From positions 1 through 64,000 of the forward strand of contig JAUYKV010000034.1 of NCBI GenBank assembly GCA_030699825.1: DNA of 64,000 bases. Direction: 5' to 3'. The notes below the pieces were generated by a model. It was not told where the DNA came from. It ran no database searches and worked only from the letters and a program-made list of their open reading frames with translations. This document shows, in pieces, positions 34,958 through 43,892 of this stretch. The DNA is from Pseudomonas sp. (GTDB lineage Bacteria; Pseudomonadota; Gammaproteobacteria; Pseudomonadales; Pseudomonadaceae). The position numbers and the translations under genes were made by a program. How positions within the stretch are numbered: position 1 is the stretch's first letter; the number at the start of each line of letters is the position of its first letter.

Positions 34958-36311
34958 ACGCACCAGTTTCGCCAAGCGCCTGGCCGGTTACAACGATGTG
35001 CTGCAACTGCCCAGCCAGCCGGTGGTCGAGGGGCGGTTGCAGCGCATGGTCGGCCTGACCCTGGAGGCCGAGGGCCTGCGCGCCGCCCTTGGCAGCCGCT
35101 GCCTGGTGATCAACGATGACGGCTATCACCCGGTGCAGGTCGAGGCCGAGGTGATGGGTTTTTCCAACGGCAAGAGCTTCTTGATGCCGGTCGGCAGCCT
35201 GGCCGGCATCGCGCCCGGAGCGCGGGTGGTGCCGCTGCCGGACAGTGGGCGTTTGCCGATGGGCAAGTATATGCTCGGGCGGGTGCTCGACGGCACCGGG
35301 CGGGCGCTGGACGGCAAGGGTGGGATGAAGGCCGAAGACTGGGTGCCGCTGGATGGGCCGACGATCAATCCGCTGAAACGCCACCCGATCAACCAGCCGC
35401 TGGATGTCGGCATCCGCAGCATCAACGGTTTGCTCACGGTCGGGCGCGGCCAGCGCATCGGCCTGTTCGCCGGTACCGGGGTCGGCAAGAGCGTGCTGCT
35501 GGGCATGATGACGCGCTTTACCGAGGCCGACATCATCGTGGTCGGCCTGATCGGCGAACGTGGTCGCGAGGTCAAGGAATTCATCGACGAGATCCTCGGT
35601 GCCGAAGGCATCAAGCGTTCCGTGGTGGTCGCCTCGCCAGCGGACGATGCGCCGCTGATGCGTCTGCGCGCGGCGATGTATTGCACGCGCATCGCCGAAT
35701 ACTTTCGCGACAAGGGCAAGAACGTCCTGTTGCTGATGGATTCGCTGACCCGTTTCGCCCAGGCCCAGCGCGAGATCGCCCTGGCCATTGGCGAGCCGCC
35801 GGCAACCAAGGGCTATCCGCCGTCGGTGTTTGCCAAGCTGCCGAAACTGGTCGAGCGCGCCGGTAATGCCGAGGAGGGAGGCGGTTCGATCACGGCGTTC
35901 TACACGGTATTGAGTGAAGGCGACGATCAGCAGGATCCGATTGCCGACGCCGCGCGTGGCGTGCTCGACGGCCATATCGTGCTGTCGCGGCGGCTGGCCG
36001 AGGAGGGCCATTACCCGGCCATCGACATCGAGGCCTCGATCAGCCGGGTCATGCCGCAAGTGGTGACCGGCGAACACCAGCGCAGCGCGCAGCGTTTCAA
36101 ACAGCTGTGGGCCCGCTATCAGCAGAGCCGCGACCTGATCAGCGTTGGCGCCTACGTGCCCGGTGGCGATGCCGATACCGACCTGGCCATCGCGCGCCAG
36201 CCGGCGATGGTCAGATACCTGCGCCAGAGCCTGGGCGAAAGTGAAAGCCTGGAACGCAGCAGTGCGCTGCTGGCGGCGACCTTCAATCCCAACGCCGCGC
36301 CGGGGGGCTAA
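34947..36311 (+). CDS. fliI: FliI, flagellar export ATPase
   Basis: FliI is the F1-beta-like ATPase that readies substrates for export. The 454-residue product has Walker A AGTGVGKS (175-182), [16 protein letters not shown], Walker [21 protein letters not shown] and [15 protein letters not shown]. The ATG at 34947 inside the end of fliH gives the family start [15 protein letters not shown]; a longer open frame upstream is only a shadow of fliH. fliJ starts immediately after the stop. Confidence 0.98.
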   Translation: MRLERTSFAKRLAGYNDVLQLPSQPVVEGRLQRMVGLTLEAEGLRAALGSRCLVINDDGYHPVQVEAEVMGFSNGKSFLMPVGSLAGIAPGARVVPLPDSGRLPMGKYMLGRVLDGTGRALDGKGGMKAEDWVPLDGPTINPLKRHPINQPLDVGIRSINGLLTVGRGQRIGLFAGTGVGKSVLLGMMTRFTEADIIVVGLIGERGREVKEFIDEILGAEGIKRSVVVASPADDAPLMRLRAAMYCTRIAEYFRDKGKNVLLLMDSLTRFAQAQREIALAIGEPPATKGYPPSVFAKLPKLVERAGNAEEGGGSITAFYTVLSEGDDQQDPIADAARGVLDGHIVLSRRLAEEGHYPAIDIEASISRVMPQVVTGEHQRSAQRFKQLWARYQQSRDLISVGAYVPGGDADTDLAIARQPAMVRYLRQSLGESESLERSSALLAATFNPNAAPGG

Positions 36312-36761
36312 GTGTCGAGCAGTCGCGCCGCGCGTCTGGCGCCGGTTATCGAGATGGCCGAGCGTGCCGAGCGTGAAGCCGCCATGCAGCTTGGTCACTG
36401 TCAGGGGCTGCTGAGCCAGGCCCAGGTCAAACTGGGCGAACTGGAGCATTACCGCGGCGATTATCAGCAACAGTGGATCACTGAAGGCCAGCGCGGTGTT
36501 TCCGGGCAATGGCTGATGAACTATCAGCGTTTTCTTTCCCAGTTGGAAACCGCCATCGGCCAGCAGCGCCAGAGCGTGGCCTGGCATGGCAACAACCTGG
36601 ACAAGCTGCGGCTGGTCTGGCAACAGCGCTATGCGCGCCTGGAAGGCCTGCGCAAGCTGGTTCAGCGCTATCAGGAGGAGGCCCGCCTGAGCGCGGACAA
36701 GCGCGAGCAAAAACTCCTCGACGAGTTGGCCCAACGCATACGTCGCGACGATTGCGCTTGA
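36312..36761 (+). CDS. fliJ: FliJ, export chaperone/gate activator
   Basis: The 149-residue all-helical coiled-coil protein (RLAPVIEMAERAEREAAMQL; LEGLRKLVQRYQEEARLSAD; EQKLLDELAQR) is of FliJ size and position. FliJ contacts FliI and FlhA and promotes proton-driven export. It starts with GTG directly after the fliI stop. The 140 bases after it carry no gene and no obvious promoter. Confidence 0.93.
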   Translation: MSSSRAARLAPVIEMAERAEREAAMQLGHCQGLLSQAQVKLGELEHYRGDYQQQWITEGQRGVSGQWLMNYQRFLSQLETAIGQQRQSVAWHGNNLDKLRLVWQQRYARLEGLRKLVQRYQEEARLSADKREQKLLDELAQRIRRDDCA

Positions 36762-36901
36762 TTGCCAGTTGCCGCTTACGCTGGCGAGTGCTACATCTTC
36801 ACCACACGGATCGTGCATTCAGGCTCGTTCAGTTGCGATATGCAATGTGCAGCTTTTGTCTGGAGTGTGATCGACAGTTCTGCTGAATTAAGGAGTTATG
36901 T

Positions 36902-37207
36902 ATGGCCATCACTTCGCTGCCCTCGCCTGATGGGCAAGAGTTGACCATTGTGATTCAGGGACGTTTCGACTTCGGTGCGCACCAGGAATTTCGTGACGCC
37001 TACGAACGCGTCAACCTCAGTCCCAAGCGCTATGTGGTGGATCTCAAGGACACCACCTATCTCGACAGTTCGGCGCTGGGCATGTTGCTGCTGTTGCGCG
37101 ATCACGCCGGTGGCGATCATGCGCAGATCAGCTTGCTCAACTGCAACCCTGATGTGCGCAAGGTCCTCGCCATCTCCAACTTCGAACAATTGTTCCAGAT
37201 CACCTAG
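36902..37207 (+). CDS. hsbA: HsbA-like STAS anti-anti-sigma factor
   Basis: This 101-residue STAS protein contains YVVDLKDTTYLDSSALGMLL; the phosphorylatable serine lies in DSS at 55-57. In P. aeruginosa HsbA (Ser56) is the output of the HptB-HsbR pathway: it binds FlgM, freeing FliA, or in the other state binds the cyclase HsbD. The neighbours hsbR and hptB follow in the same order of action. RBS AAGGAG is visible six bases before the ATG. Gene symbol is by homology and context. Confidence 0.88.
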   Translation: MAITSLPSPDGQELTIVIQGRFDFGAHQEFRDAYERVNLSPKRYVVDLKDTTYLDSSALGMLLLLRDHAGGDHAQISLLNCNPDVRKVLAISNFEQLFQIT

Positions 37208-37216
37208 GTCTGAGTC

Positions 37217-38914
37217 ATGCCTGCGCGCCTGTCGATTCTGATCGCCGAGGACAATGCGGCCGACCGCATGCTGTTGTCGACCATCGTCAGCCGTCAGGGC
37301 CATCGCAGCCTGGTCGCCAGCAATGGTCTGGAGGCGGTCGCCTTGTTCGAGCACGAGCGTCCGCAGCTGGTGCTGATGGACGCCCTGATGCCGGTCATGG
37401 ACGGTTTCGAGGCGGCACGGCGGATCAAGCAGATGGCCGGCGAGGAACTGGTGCCGATCATTTTCCTGACCTCGCTGACCGAAGGCGAAGCGCTGGTGCG
37501 CTGCCTGGAGGCGGGCGGCGATGACTTTCTCGCCAAACCCTACAACCGGGTGATCCTCGAGGCCAAGATCAATGCCATGGATCGCCTGCGCCGTCTGCAG
37601 GACACCGTGCTGCAGCAGCGCGACCTGATCGCCCAGCACAACGAGTACCTGCTCAACGAGCAACGCGTGGCCAAGGCAGTATTCGACAAGGTGGCGCATT
37701 CCGGCTGCCTCGCCGCGCCGAATATCCGCTACCTGCAATCGCCCTATGCTTTGTTCAATGGCGATCTGCTGCTCGCGGCGTTCAAGCCTTCCGGCGGCAT
37801 GCATGTGCTGCTCGGCGACTTTACTGGCCATGGCCTGCCGGCGGCGATCGGCGCCATGCCGCTGGCCGAGGTGTTCTATGGCATGACCGCCAAGGGCTAT
37901 GCCCTGACGGAAATCCTCCGCGAGATCAACGCCAAGCTCAAACGCATCCTGCCGTTGGGCGTGTTCTGCTGTGCCACCCTGCTCAATATCAGCTTCCAGC
38001 GCCGGGTCGTGGAGGTGTGGAGCGGCGGCTTGCCGGACGGCTATCTGCTGCGCGCCAACGGCGGCGAGCGGGTGCCCCTGGTATCGCGGCATCTGCCGCT
38101 GGGGGTGTTGGAGCCGACAGCATTCAACGACCACTACGAGGTCTTCCCGCTGGAGTTGGGCGACCGGGTTTTCCTGCTGTCCGATGGCGTCCTGGAGGCC
38201 TGCAATCAGCAGGGCGAACTGTTCGGCGAAAGGCGCCTGCTTCGGGTGTTCTCCGCCAATCGGCAGCCAGCGCAGTTGTTCGCTGAGATCCAGCAGGCGT
38301 TGCTGCACTTTCGCGGCGAACTGCAAGACGATGTCAGCCTGGTCGAAGTCAGCATGGTCGAGGAGGGCAGCCTGAACCGTGGCCCCTTGGTCTTCACCGG
38401 CAGCGGCCAGAACAGCCCGCTGGATTGGTCGGCGAGTTTCGAGTTTCGTGGCGAGACCTTGCGCCGTTTCAATCCACTGCCGTTCCTGTTGCAGTTACTA
38501 CTCGAGGTTGAGGGCTTGCGCCCCCAGGCTGGCGCGCTCTACAGCGTGCTTGGCGAGCTTTATTCGAATGCCCTGGAGCACGGGGTGCTGGGGCTGGATT
38601 CGAACTTGAAATGCGATGCTGAAGGCTTCGCCGAGTATTACCGGCAGCGCAGCGCCCGCCTGGCTCAGATACGCGAGGGCTATGTGCGTTTCCATCTGCA
38701 GCTGGTTCCCGAATCTGCCGGCGGGCGTCTGACCGTGCGAGTGGAAGACAGTGGGGCGGGTTTCGATGGGCGGGCGCTTCTGCAGCGACAACCGCGCGTT
38801 GACCGCCTGTGTGGGCGCGGCCTGGCACTGGTGCGTCAGTTGAGCGAGCGCTGCACCTGGTCGGAGGATGGGCAGGGGGTTAGCGTGGAGTTTTCCTGGT
38901 CGGCTGGGGCATAA
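37217..38914 (+). CDS. hsbR: HsbR-like receiver/PP2C phosphatase/kinase regulator
   Basis: The 565-residue three-domain protein has a receiver (1-125, D55 in LVLMDALMPVMDG), a SpoIIE/PP2C phosphatase domain (about 185-390, GDFTGHGLPAAIGAMP; FLLSDGVLEACNQ) and a HATPase domain (about 420-565, GELYSNALEHGVLGL; VEDSGAGFDG; GRGLALVRQLSE). In P. aeruginosa HsbR takes phosphate from HptB and switches between dephosphorylating and phosphorylating HsbA. It is nine bases after hsbA. Confidence 0.9.
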   Translation: MPARLSILIAEDNAADRMLLSTIVSRQGHRSLVASNGLEAVALFEHERPQLVLMDALMPVMDGFEAARRIKQMAGEELVPIIFLTSLTEGEALVRCLEAGGDDFLAKPYNRVILEAKINAMDRLRRLQDTVLQQRDLIAQHNEYLLNEQRVAKAVFDKVAHSGCLAAPNIRYLQSPYALFNGDLLLAAFKPSGGMHVLLGDFTGHGLPAAIGAMPLAEVFYGMTAKGYALTEILREINAKLKRILPLGVFCCATLLNISFQRRVVEVWSGGLPDGYLLRANGGERVPLVSRHLPLGVLEPTAFNDHYEVFPLELGDRVFLLSDGVLEACNQQGELFGERRLLRVFSANRQPAQLFAEIQQALLHFRGELQDDVSLVEVSMVEEGSLNRGPLVFTGSGQNSPLDWSASFEFRGETLRRFNPLPFLLQLLLEVEGLRPQAGALYSVLGELYSNALEHGVLGLDSNLKCDAEGFAEYYRQRSARLAQIREGYVRFHLQLVPESAGGRLTVRVEDSGAGFDGRALLQRQPRVDRLCGRGLALVRQLSERCTWSEDGQGVSVEFSWSAGA

Positions 38915-38944
38915 TCCCGCGCCTGACGATCAGGGAGCGAGCAG

Positions 38945-39298
38945 ATGTCCGATATTCATCTCGACAGCGCGGTACTGGCTGCACTGCAGGACGTCATGGA
39001 GGATGAGTATCCGGCGCTGCTGGATACCTATCTGGCGGATTCCGAAGAACGCCTGCGCCTGTTGCGTCAGACCCTGCGTGATGCCGATGCGCAGGGCCTG
39101 CGTCTGGCGGCGCACAGCTTCAAAGGCAGTTGCAGCAACATGGGCGCGCCCACGCTCGCCGGCTTGTGCAAGCAACTGGAAGAAGTCGCCCGGCGCGAGG
39201 CGCTGGCCGAGGCGCCCGAGCTGACCGAGCGGATCGAACGTGAATTTGCCATCGTGCGCATTCTGTTCAAAGCCGAGCGCCAGCGTTATCGGACGTGA
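38945..39298 (+). CDS. hptB: HptB-like histidine phosphotransfer protein
   Basis: A 117-residue HPt domain with H57 in LAAHSFKGSCSNMGAPTL. HptB relays phosphate from several hybrid sensor kinases (such as RetS-family and PA1611-type in P. aeruginosa) to HsbR. It completes the HptB-HsbR-HsbA chain that links surface sensing to FlgM/FliA. It lies 30 bases after hsbR; the gene ends at a heptamer-repeat region. Confidence 0.9.
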   Translation: MSDIHLDSAVLAALQDVMEDEYPALLDTYLADSEERLRLLRQTLRDADAQGLRLAAHSFKGSCSNMGAPTLAGLCKQLEEVARREALAEAPELTERIEREFAIVRILFKAERQRYRT

Positions 39299-39300
39299 GG

Positions 39301-39389
39301 GGTGAAGGGTGAAGGGTGAGGTTGTATTGGCCTCGATGGCGGGGCAGGATCCCCATTCCCCATTCCCCATTCCCCATTCCCCATTCCCC
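39301..39389. repeat. Heptanucleotide microsatellites before fliK
   Basis: GGTGAAG occurs twice plus a variant at 39301-39321; CCCCATT occurs five times in tandem plus CCCC at 39351-39389. The arrays lie between hptB and fliK. Length change here could alter fliK transcription. Confidence 0.95.
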
Positions 39390-39459
39390 TGCTTGCCGCC
39401 AACTTGGCCCGGCCTTTGCTAAGCCTATGGCATGACCCCCATTTGAATGGAGAATGCCC

Positions 39460-40731
39460 ATGGCCGTCGCCCCCGATCCGCTCCTCCGCTCGGCAGCGCA
39501 AATAAAGCCGAAAATCTCTGCGGCCAAAGCCCCGGAAAGACCGGTGGAGTCCCGCAAGAACGAGGCTTCCAGTTTTGCCCAGGTGTACGCCAAGGAGCAT
39601 CAGGCGAAAGCGGCAGAGCGCAGCGATGCGTCCGCCAAAGCCGATCGCCCCGGCAAATCCGCGACCCAGGATGCGCAGAACTCGCAAGCCCCAGAGGCTA
39701 CGACTGTCGCGCAGCAGCCGGAGTTTGCCGATAGCGGCAAGCTTTTGCCGAGCGATGCGGGCGTAGATGATCCTGCCCTCGATCCGTTGCTGGCGCTGGA
39801 CATGCTCGGCCAGCAGCCGCTCGATGGCGAGGCGGCAGACCTCGACCTCGAACTCGCCGGCGAGCCGCAGCCGCTGATGACGACCGCCCTGCCGGGAGTC
39901 TGGTCGCCGCCGACTCAGGTGCCAGCGGCCAACGCCGATCCTGAACTGGATGGGCTGGAGCAACTGCCGGCTGTGCAGATGGCCCTGGAGTTGGGCGCCA
40001 AAGCCAAGGCGGCAGTGGCCGAGCAGGCCGCGCCAGGCGCTGTGGCGACGCAAACGGCGCAGAGCGCCGGACAAAGCTTTGCCAGCGCCATTGCAGCCAT
40101 GGGCGCTCAGCAGGCGGAGCCCGAGGTCGATTTGCCGGTGCTCGAGCTGACCGCGCCGGGGCTGGAGGCGCTCAAGGAAAGCGCCGCCGACACACGGCCG
40201 GAGAACTTCGTCGCCAAGCTCAGTGCGCTGAGTCAGGCGGTTGCTCAGCAGACCTCGCAAGCGCCGCGCGCCGGGTTGCTGGCCGGTCAGCCGGTGCCCA
40301 TGCACCAGGCCGGTTGGAGCGAGGCGGTGGTAGATCGGGTGATGTTGCTCTCCAGTCAGAACCTCAAGTCTGCCGAAATTCAGCTCGATCCGGCCGAGCT
40401 GGGGCGCCTGGAAGTGCGCATCAGCGTCAATCAGGAACAGACCCAGGTGACCTTCGCCAGCGCCAACGCCGGGGTGCGTGAGGCTCTCGAAGGGCAGATG
40501 CACCGGCTGCGCGAGATGTTCGCCCAGCAAGGCATGAACCTGCTCGATGTGAACGTTTCTGATCAGTCGCTCAACCGCGGCTGGCAGGGGCAGGGCGGCG
40601 ATGGCAAGGGGCGTGGCGCCGCGGGTAATGAGTTGCTGGGCGGGCTTGACGAGGAGCTTGCGCCGCTCGGCGTGGAACTCAAGGGCAGCCTGCCCGGCAG
40701 TGGGCGCGGCATGGTCGACTATTACGCTTGA
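39460..40731 (+). CDS. fliK: FliK, hook-length ruler and export switch
   Basis: The 423-residue product has a Pro/Ala/Gln-rich, poorly conserved N-terminal ruler (1-270) and the Flg_hook C-terminal domain (about 285-380: SSQNLKSAEIQLDPAELGRLEVRISV in part, then TQVTFASANAGVREALEGQM). FliK measures hook length and signals FlhB to switch substrates. The ATG at 39460 follows GGAG by seven bases; an ATG six bases earlier is less well spaced. A second FliK-like gene is at 62456-64000. Confidence 0.93.
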   Translation: MAVAPDPLLRSAAQIKPKISAAKAPERPVESRKNEASSFAQVYAKEHQAKAAERSDASAKADRPGKSATQDAQNSQAPEATTVAQQPEFADSGKLLPSDAGVDDPALDPLLALDMLGQQPLDGEAADLDLELAGEPQPLMTTALPGVWSPPTQVPAANADPELDGLEQLPAVQMALELGAKAKAAVAEQAAPGAVATQTAQSAGQSFASAIAAMGAQQAEPEVDLPVLELTAPGLEALKESAADTRPENFVAKLSALSQAVAQQTSQAPRAGLLAGQPVPMHQAGWSEAVVDRVMLLSSQNLKSAEIQLDPAELGRLEVRISVNQEQTQVTFASANAGVREALEGQMHRLREMFAQQGMNLLDVNVSDQSLNRGWQGQGGDGKGRGAAGNELLGGLDEELAPLGVELKGSLPGSGRGMVDYYA

Positions 40732-40765
40732 CGGGCCGAATAGTCTCGCGTCTCGGATGGTTTGT

Positions 40766-41060
40766 CGGCGCGGCGCAAAAAATGGCGGGTTGTCGCTGCG
40801 CTCCGAAGCCGCCCTACCTCCGAACGGATAGCCGCCCGAGCCGCCCTACGGTCTCGAGCAATCCGCCCGATCTGGGGTAATCTGCGATCCGTAGGGTGTC
40901 ACTCGCCGCAGGCAGTGCACCAGGGTTCATCGGCGCGGCGCAAAAAATGGCGGGCTGTCGCTTCGCTCCGAGGCCGCCCTACCCGCAAGCAGTGCACCGC
41001 TGATTCACCGTCGCGGCACAAAAGCTGGCGGGTTGTCGCTGCGCTCCGAAGCCGCCCTAC
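40766..41060. repeat. Dispersed GTAGGG...CCCTAC repeat, fliK-fliL junction
   Basis: A partial unit (GGCGGGTTGTCGCTGCGCTC at about 40784) is followed at 40891-41060 by a full unit with the same order as 24889-25057, including two GCAGTGCACC boxes. It is non-coding. 41061-41247 shows no recognised feature. Confidence 0.85.
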
Positions 41061-41247
41061 CTCCGAACGGATAGCCGCCAGCCCCCGCAATGGGGGCGGG
41101 CGTGGGCGTTTTCGGGTGACAGCAAGGGGCGAGACTGGTATACCCGCTGGCCATCGTTGAGTCGAACTTCGCTGGCGACACGCTGTCGCGCTATGGTTGG
41201 GGTGTTTCGCAGGCCCGGCGAGCGACGCACTGCGGATGTTCGCAAGC

Positions 41248-41263
41248 TGGCATAACACTTGCT
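41248..41263 (+). promoter_or_regulatory. Sigma-54 promoter of fliLMNOPQR
   Basis: TGGCATA-ACAC-TTGCT has GG at 41249-41250 and GC at 41261-41262. It lies 50 bases before the fliL ATG. Confidence 0.8.
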
Positions 41264-41313
41264 CTCAACCCTCTGAACACGGATTGAACCCCGATTAGTG
41301 ACGGATAATTGGC

Positions 41314-41835
41314 ATGGCTAAGAAAGACGCGGCGCAAGACCCGGCAAGCGCCGAGGCGAAACCGGCTGGTAAGTTGAAGCTCATCCTCTTGATTGTCGTG
41401 GCCCTGCTCCTGGCTGTCGGGTTATCGGTAGGCGGCACCTGGTTCTTCCTCAACAAGGGCGCGGCCAACAGTGAAGTCGAGGTGGCGTCCGCGGACCCTG
41501 CGCTGCCCGTCAAGCAAGTGGCGATCTACGAAGAGTTGATGCCGGCGTTCGTGGTCAATTTCACCCATAACGGTCGGGCGCGCTACATGCAGGTCAGTAT
41601 TGCCTTGCTGGTGCGTGACCAGGCGGCGCTCGATGCGCTCAAGGTGCATATGCCGGTGCTGCGCAACCGTCTGGTGATGCTGTTCTCCAGCCAGGACTTC
41701 GAGTCGTTGATCACCCCGGTGGGCAAGGAAATGCTGCGCCAGCAGGCGACGGCCAGCGTCCAGGAACTGGCGCAGAAGGAGACGGGCAACGTGACCGTCG
41801 AACAAGTACTGTTCACCAACCTGGTGCTGCAATAG
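41314..41835 (+). CDS. fliL: FliL, stator-associated inner-membrane protein
   Basis: The 173-residue protein has one membrane segment (about 25-47, LILLIVVALLLAVGLSVGGT) and the periplasmic FliL domain (YEELMPAFVVNFTHNGRARY; VLRNRLVMLFSSQDFESLIT). FliL rings surround the stators and support torque. A lysine/alanine-rich N-terminus precedes the membrane segment. Confidence 0.96.
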   Translation: MAKKDAAQDPASAEAKPAGKLKLILLIVVALLLAVGLSVGGTWFFLNKGAANSEVEVASADPALPVKQVAIYEELMPAFVVNFTHNGRARYMQVSIALLVRDQAALDALKVHMPVLRNRLVMLFSSQDFESLITPVGKEMLRQQATASVQELAQKETGNVTVEQVLFTNLVLQ

Positions 41836-41902
41836 GGCATGTTCAGCACGCCAGCGTGAACTGTCGTTCAAGACCCTAGAAGACCCTAGAGGGGAGCTCC
41901 AC

Positions 41903-42874
41903 ATGGCTGTGCAAGACCTGCTTTCCCAGGATGAAATCGACGCGCTGCTGCATGGCGTCGATGACGGGCTGGTCGATACCGAGGATGAGGCCGAACCGGG
42001 AAGCGTCAAGCAATATGACCTGACCAGTCAGGACCGGATCGTCCGTGGGCGCATGCCAACCCTGGAAATGATCAACGAGCGCTTTGCCCGCTACACCCGC
42101 ATCAGCATGTTCAATCTGCTGCGGCGTTCGGCGGATGTGGCAGTCGGCGGCGTGCAGGTGATGAAGTTCGGCGAATACGTGCATTCGCTGTATGTGCCGA
42201 CCAGCCTCAATCTGGTCAAGATGAAGCCGCTGCGTGGCACCGGGCTGTTTATCCTGGATGCCAAGCTGGTGTTCAAGCTGGTCGACAACTTTTTCGGTGG
42301 CGATGGCCGTCACGCCAAAATCGAGGGGCGCGAATTCACACCCACCGAACTGCGGGTGGTGCGCATGGTGCTCGATCAGGCGTTTATCGACCTGAGGGAA
42401 GCCTGGCACGCGGTACTGGATATCAACTTCGAGTACGTCAACTCGGAAGTCAATCCGGCCCTGGCCAACATCGTCAGCCCCAGTGAAGTCATTGTGGTGT
42501 CGACCTTCCATATCGAGTTGGATGGCGGCGGCGGCGATCTGCACATCACCATGCCCTATTCGATGATCGAACCCATCCGCGAGATGCTCGATGCCGGTTT
42601 CCAGTCCGACGTCGACGATCAGGACGAGCGCTGGATCAAGTCCCTGCGCGAAGACATCCTCGATGTCAGCGTGCCGCTCGGCGCTACCGTGGCCAAGCGC
42701 CAGTTGAAGCTGCGCGACATCCTGCATATGCAGCCGGGCGATGTGATCCCGGTGGATATTCCCGAGAACGTAATCCTGCGTGCCAATGGCGTACCGGCCT
42801 TCAAGGTCAAGCTTGGCGCGCACAAAGGTAATCTGGCGCTGCAAGTGCTGGAACCCATCGACCGCCAGCGCTGA
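41903..42874 (+). CDS. fliM: FliM, motor switch protein that binds CheY-P
   Basis: The 323-residue product starts MAVQDLLSQDEIDALLHGVD; the segment LSQDEIDALLHG is the CheY-binding motif of the family. The middle CheC-like domain includes NLVKMKPLRGTGLFILDAKL and FFGGDGRHAKIEGREFTPTE, and the C-terminal SpoA domain LRDILHMQPGDVIPVDIPEN. GGGGAG lies 7 bases before the ATG. The motif is echoed in CheA, FliN and CheZ in this window. Confidence 0.98.
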   Translation: MAVQDLLSQDEIDALLHGVDDGLVDTEDEAEPGSVKQYDLTSQDRIVRGRMPTLEMINERFARYTRISMFNLLRRSADVAVGGVQVMKFGEYVHSLYVPTSLNLVKMKPLRGTGLFILDAKLVFKLVDNFFGGDGRHAKIEGREFTPTELRVVRMVLDQAFIDLREAWHAVLDINFEYVNSEVNPALANIVSPSEVIVVSTFHIELDGGGGDLHITMPYSMIEPIREMLDAGFQSDVDDQDERWIKSLREDILDVSVPLGATVAKRQLKLRDILHMQPGDVIPVDIPENVILRANGVPAFKVKLGAHKGNLALQVLEPIDRQR

Positions 42875-42936
42875 CAGGCTGTCATTGAACAGCACAGTGC
42901 TCGCCCAATCCGCTACAAGCCAGCCGAGGACAGACG

Positions 42937-43407
42937 ATGGCAGACGAAAATGAACACACCTCCCCCGAGGAGCAGGCGCTGGCCGATGAGTGGGCAGCCG
43001 CCTTGTCCGAGTCCGGCGATGACGCCAATCAGGATGATATCGATGCCATGCTCGCCGTCGGTGGAGCCGCTGCGCCGGCTCCGCCACGCGCGCCCATGGA
43101 GGAGTTCGGCAGTGTGCCCAAGGGCAACCTGCCAGTCAGTCTGGAAGGACCGAATCTCGATGTGATTCTCGATATTCCGGTGTCGATTTCCATGGAGGTC
43201 GGCAACACCGATATCACCATCCGTAACCTGCTGCAGCTCAACCAGGGCTCGGTGATCGAACTCGATCGTCTCGCCGGCGAGCCGCTCGATGTGCTGGTCA
43301 ACGGCACCCTGATTGCCCATGGTGAAGTGGTGGTGGTCAACGAGAAGTTTGGCATCCGCCTGACCGACGTGATCAGCCCCAGTGAGCGGATCAAGAAACT
43401 GCGCTAA
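42937..43407 (+). CDS. fliN: FliN, motor switch C-ring protein
   Basis: The 156-residue product has an extended acidic N-terminus with NQDDIDAMLAVGG (about 31-43) and a C-terminal SpoA domain (LDVILDIPVSISMEVGNTDI; GTLIAHGEVVVVNEKFGIRL). FliN forms the base of the C ring and receives FliH-FliI complexes. The N-terminal acidic motif resembles the FliM CheY-binding motif, as noted for FliN of other bacteria with long N-termini. Confidence 0.97.
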   Translation: MADENEHTSPEEQALADEWAAALSESGDDANQDDIDAMLAVGGAAAPAPPRAPMEEFGSVPKGNLPVSLEGPNLDVILDIPVSISMEVGNTDITIRNLLQLNQGSVIELDRLAGEPLDVLVNGTLIAHGEVVVVNEKFGIRLTDVISPSERIKKLR

Positions 43408-43427
43408 TGCGCCGATAGAGCCAGATC

Positions 43428-43892
43428 ATGCACAGACTTTTCGGCGTCACCCTGCTCCTGCCACTCACTGCCCTGGCCGCCGAGCCGGCCGCGCAAGCGG
43501 CCACGCCCATGGCCAGTAGCGGCATCGCCGGGCAACTGGTGCAGTTGCTGCTCGGCCTGCTGCTGGTGATCGGCCTGATTTTCCTGCTTGCCTGGCTGAT
43601 GCGCCGGGTGCAGCAGCTGGGGCCGCGGGGCAGCCAGCAGGTGATCAATATAGTCGCCAGCCAGGCCCTGGGGCCGCGCGATCGCCTGGTGCTGGTACAG
43701 GTCGGTGGCGAGCAGATTCTCCTCGGCCTGACGCCGGGACGCATCGCGCCTTTGCATGTGCTGAAAGAACCGGTGCACTTGCCCGATGGCGAGCCGGCCT
43801 CGACCGAGTTCGCCCAGCGCCTGATGGGCTTGTTGGCCAAGGATCAGCTGGGCAAGGATCAGTCGGGCAAGGATCAGAAGGACAAATCGTGA
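43428..43892 (+). CDS. fliO: FliO, export-gate assembly protein
   Basis: The 154-residue product has a signal-like start ([20 protein letters not shown]), one membrane segment ([20 protein letters not shown]) and a cytoplasmic domain ([40 protein letters not shown]). FliO helps FliP assemble. The last 12 codons contain a GKDQ repeat. Its TGA stop overlaps the fliP ATG. Confidence 0.93.
   Translation: MHRLFGVTLLLPLTALAAEPAAQAATPMASSGIAGQLVQLLLGLLLVIGLIFLLAWLMRRVQQLGPRGSQQVINIVASQALGPRDRLVLVQVGGEQILLGLTPGRIAPLHVLKEPVHLPDGEPASTEFAQRLMGLLAKDQLGKDQSGKDQKDKS

Noticed and set aside
34854..36818. Very long open frame antisense to fliI and fliJ.
   Set aside because: Composition (His, Gln, Arg and Ala rich) is that of an antisense frame of a GC-rich gene; fliI has clear motifs on the plus strand.
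39351..39389. Heptamer array considered as CRISPR.
   Set aside because: Units are contiguous seven-base repeats with no spacers and no cas genes.
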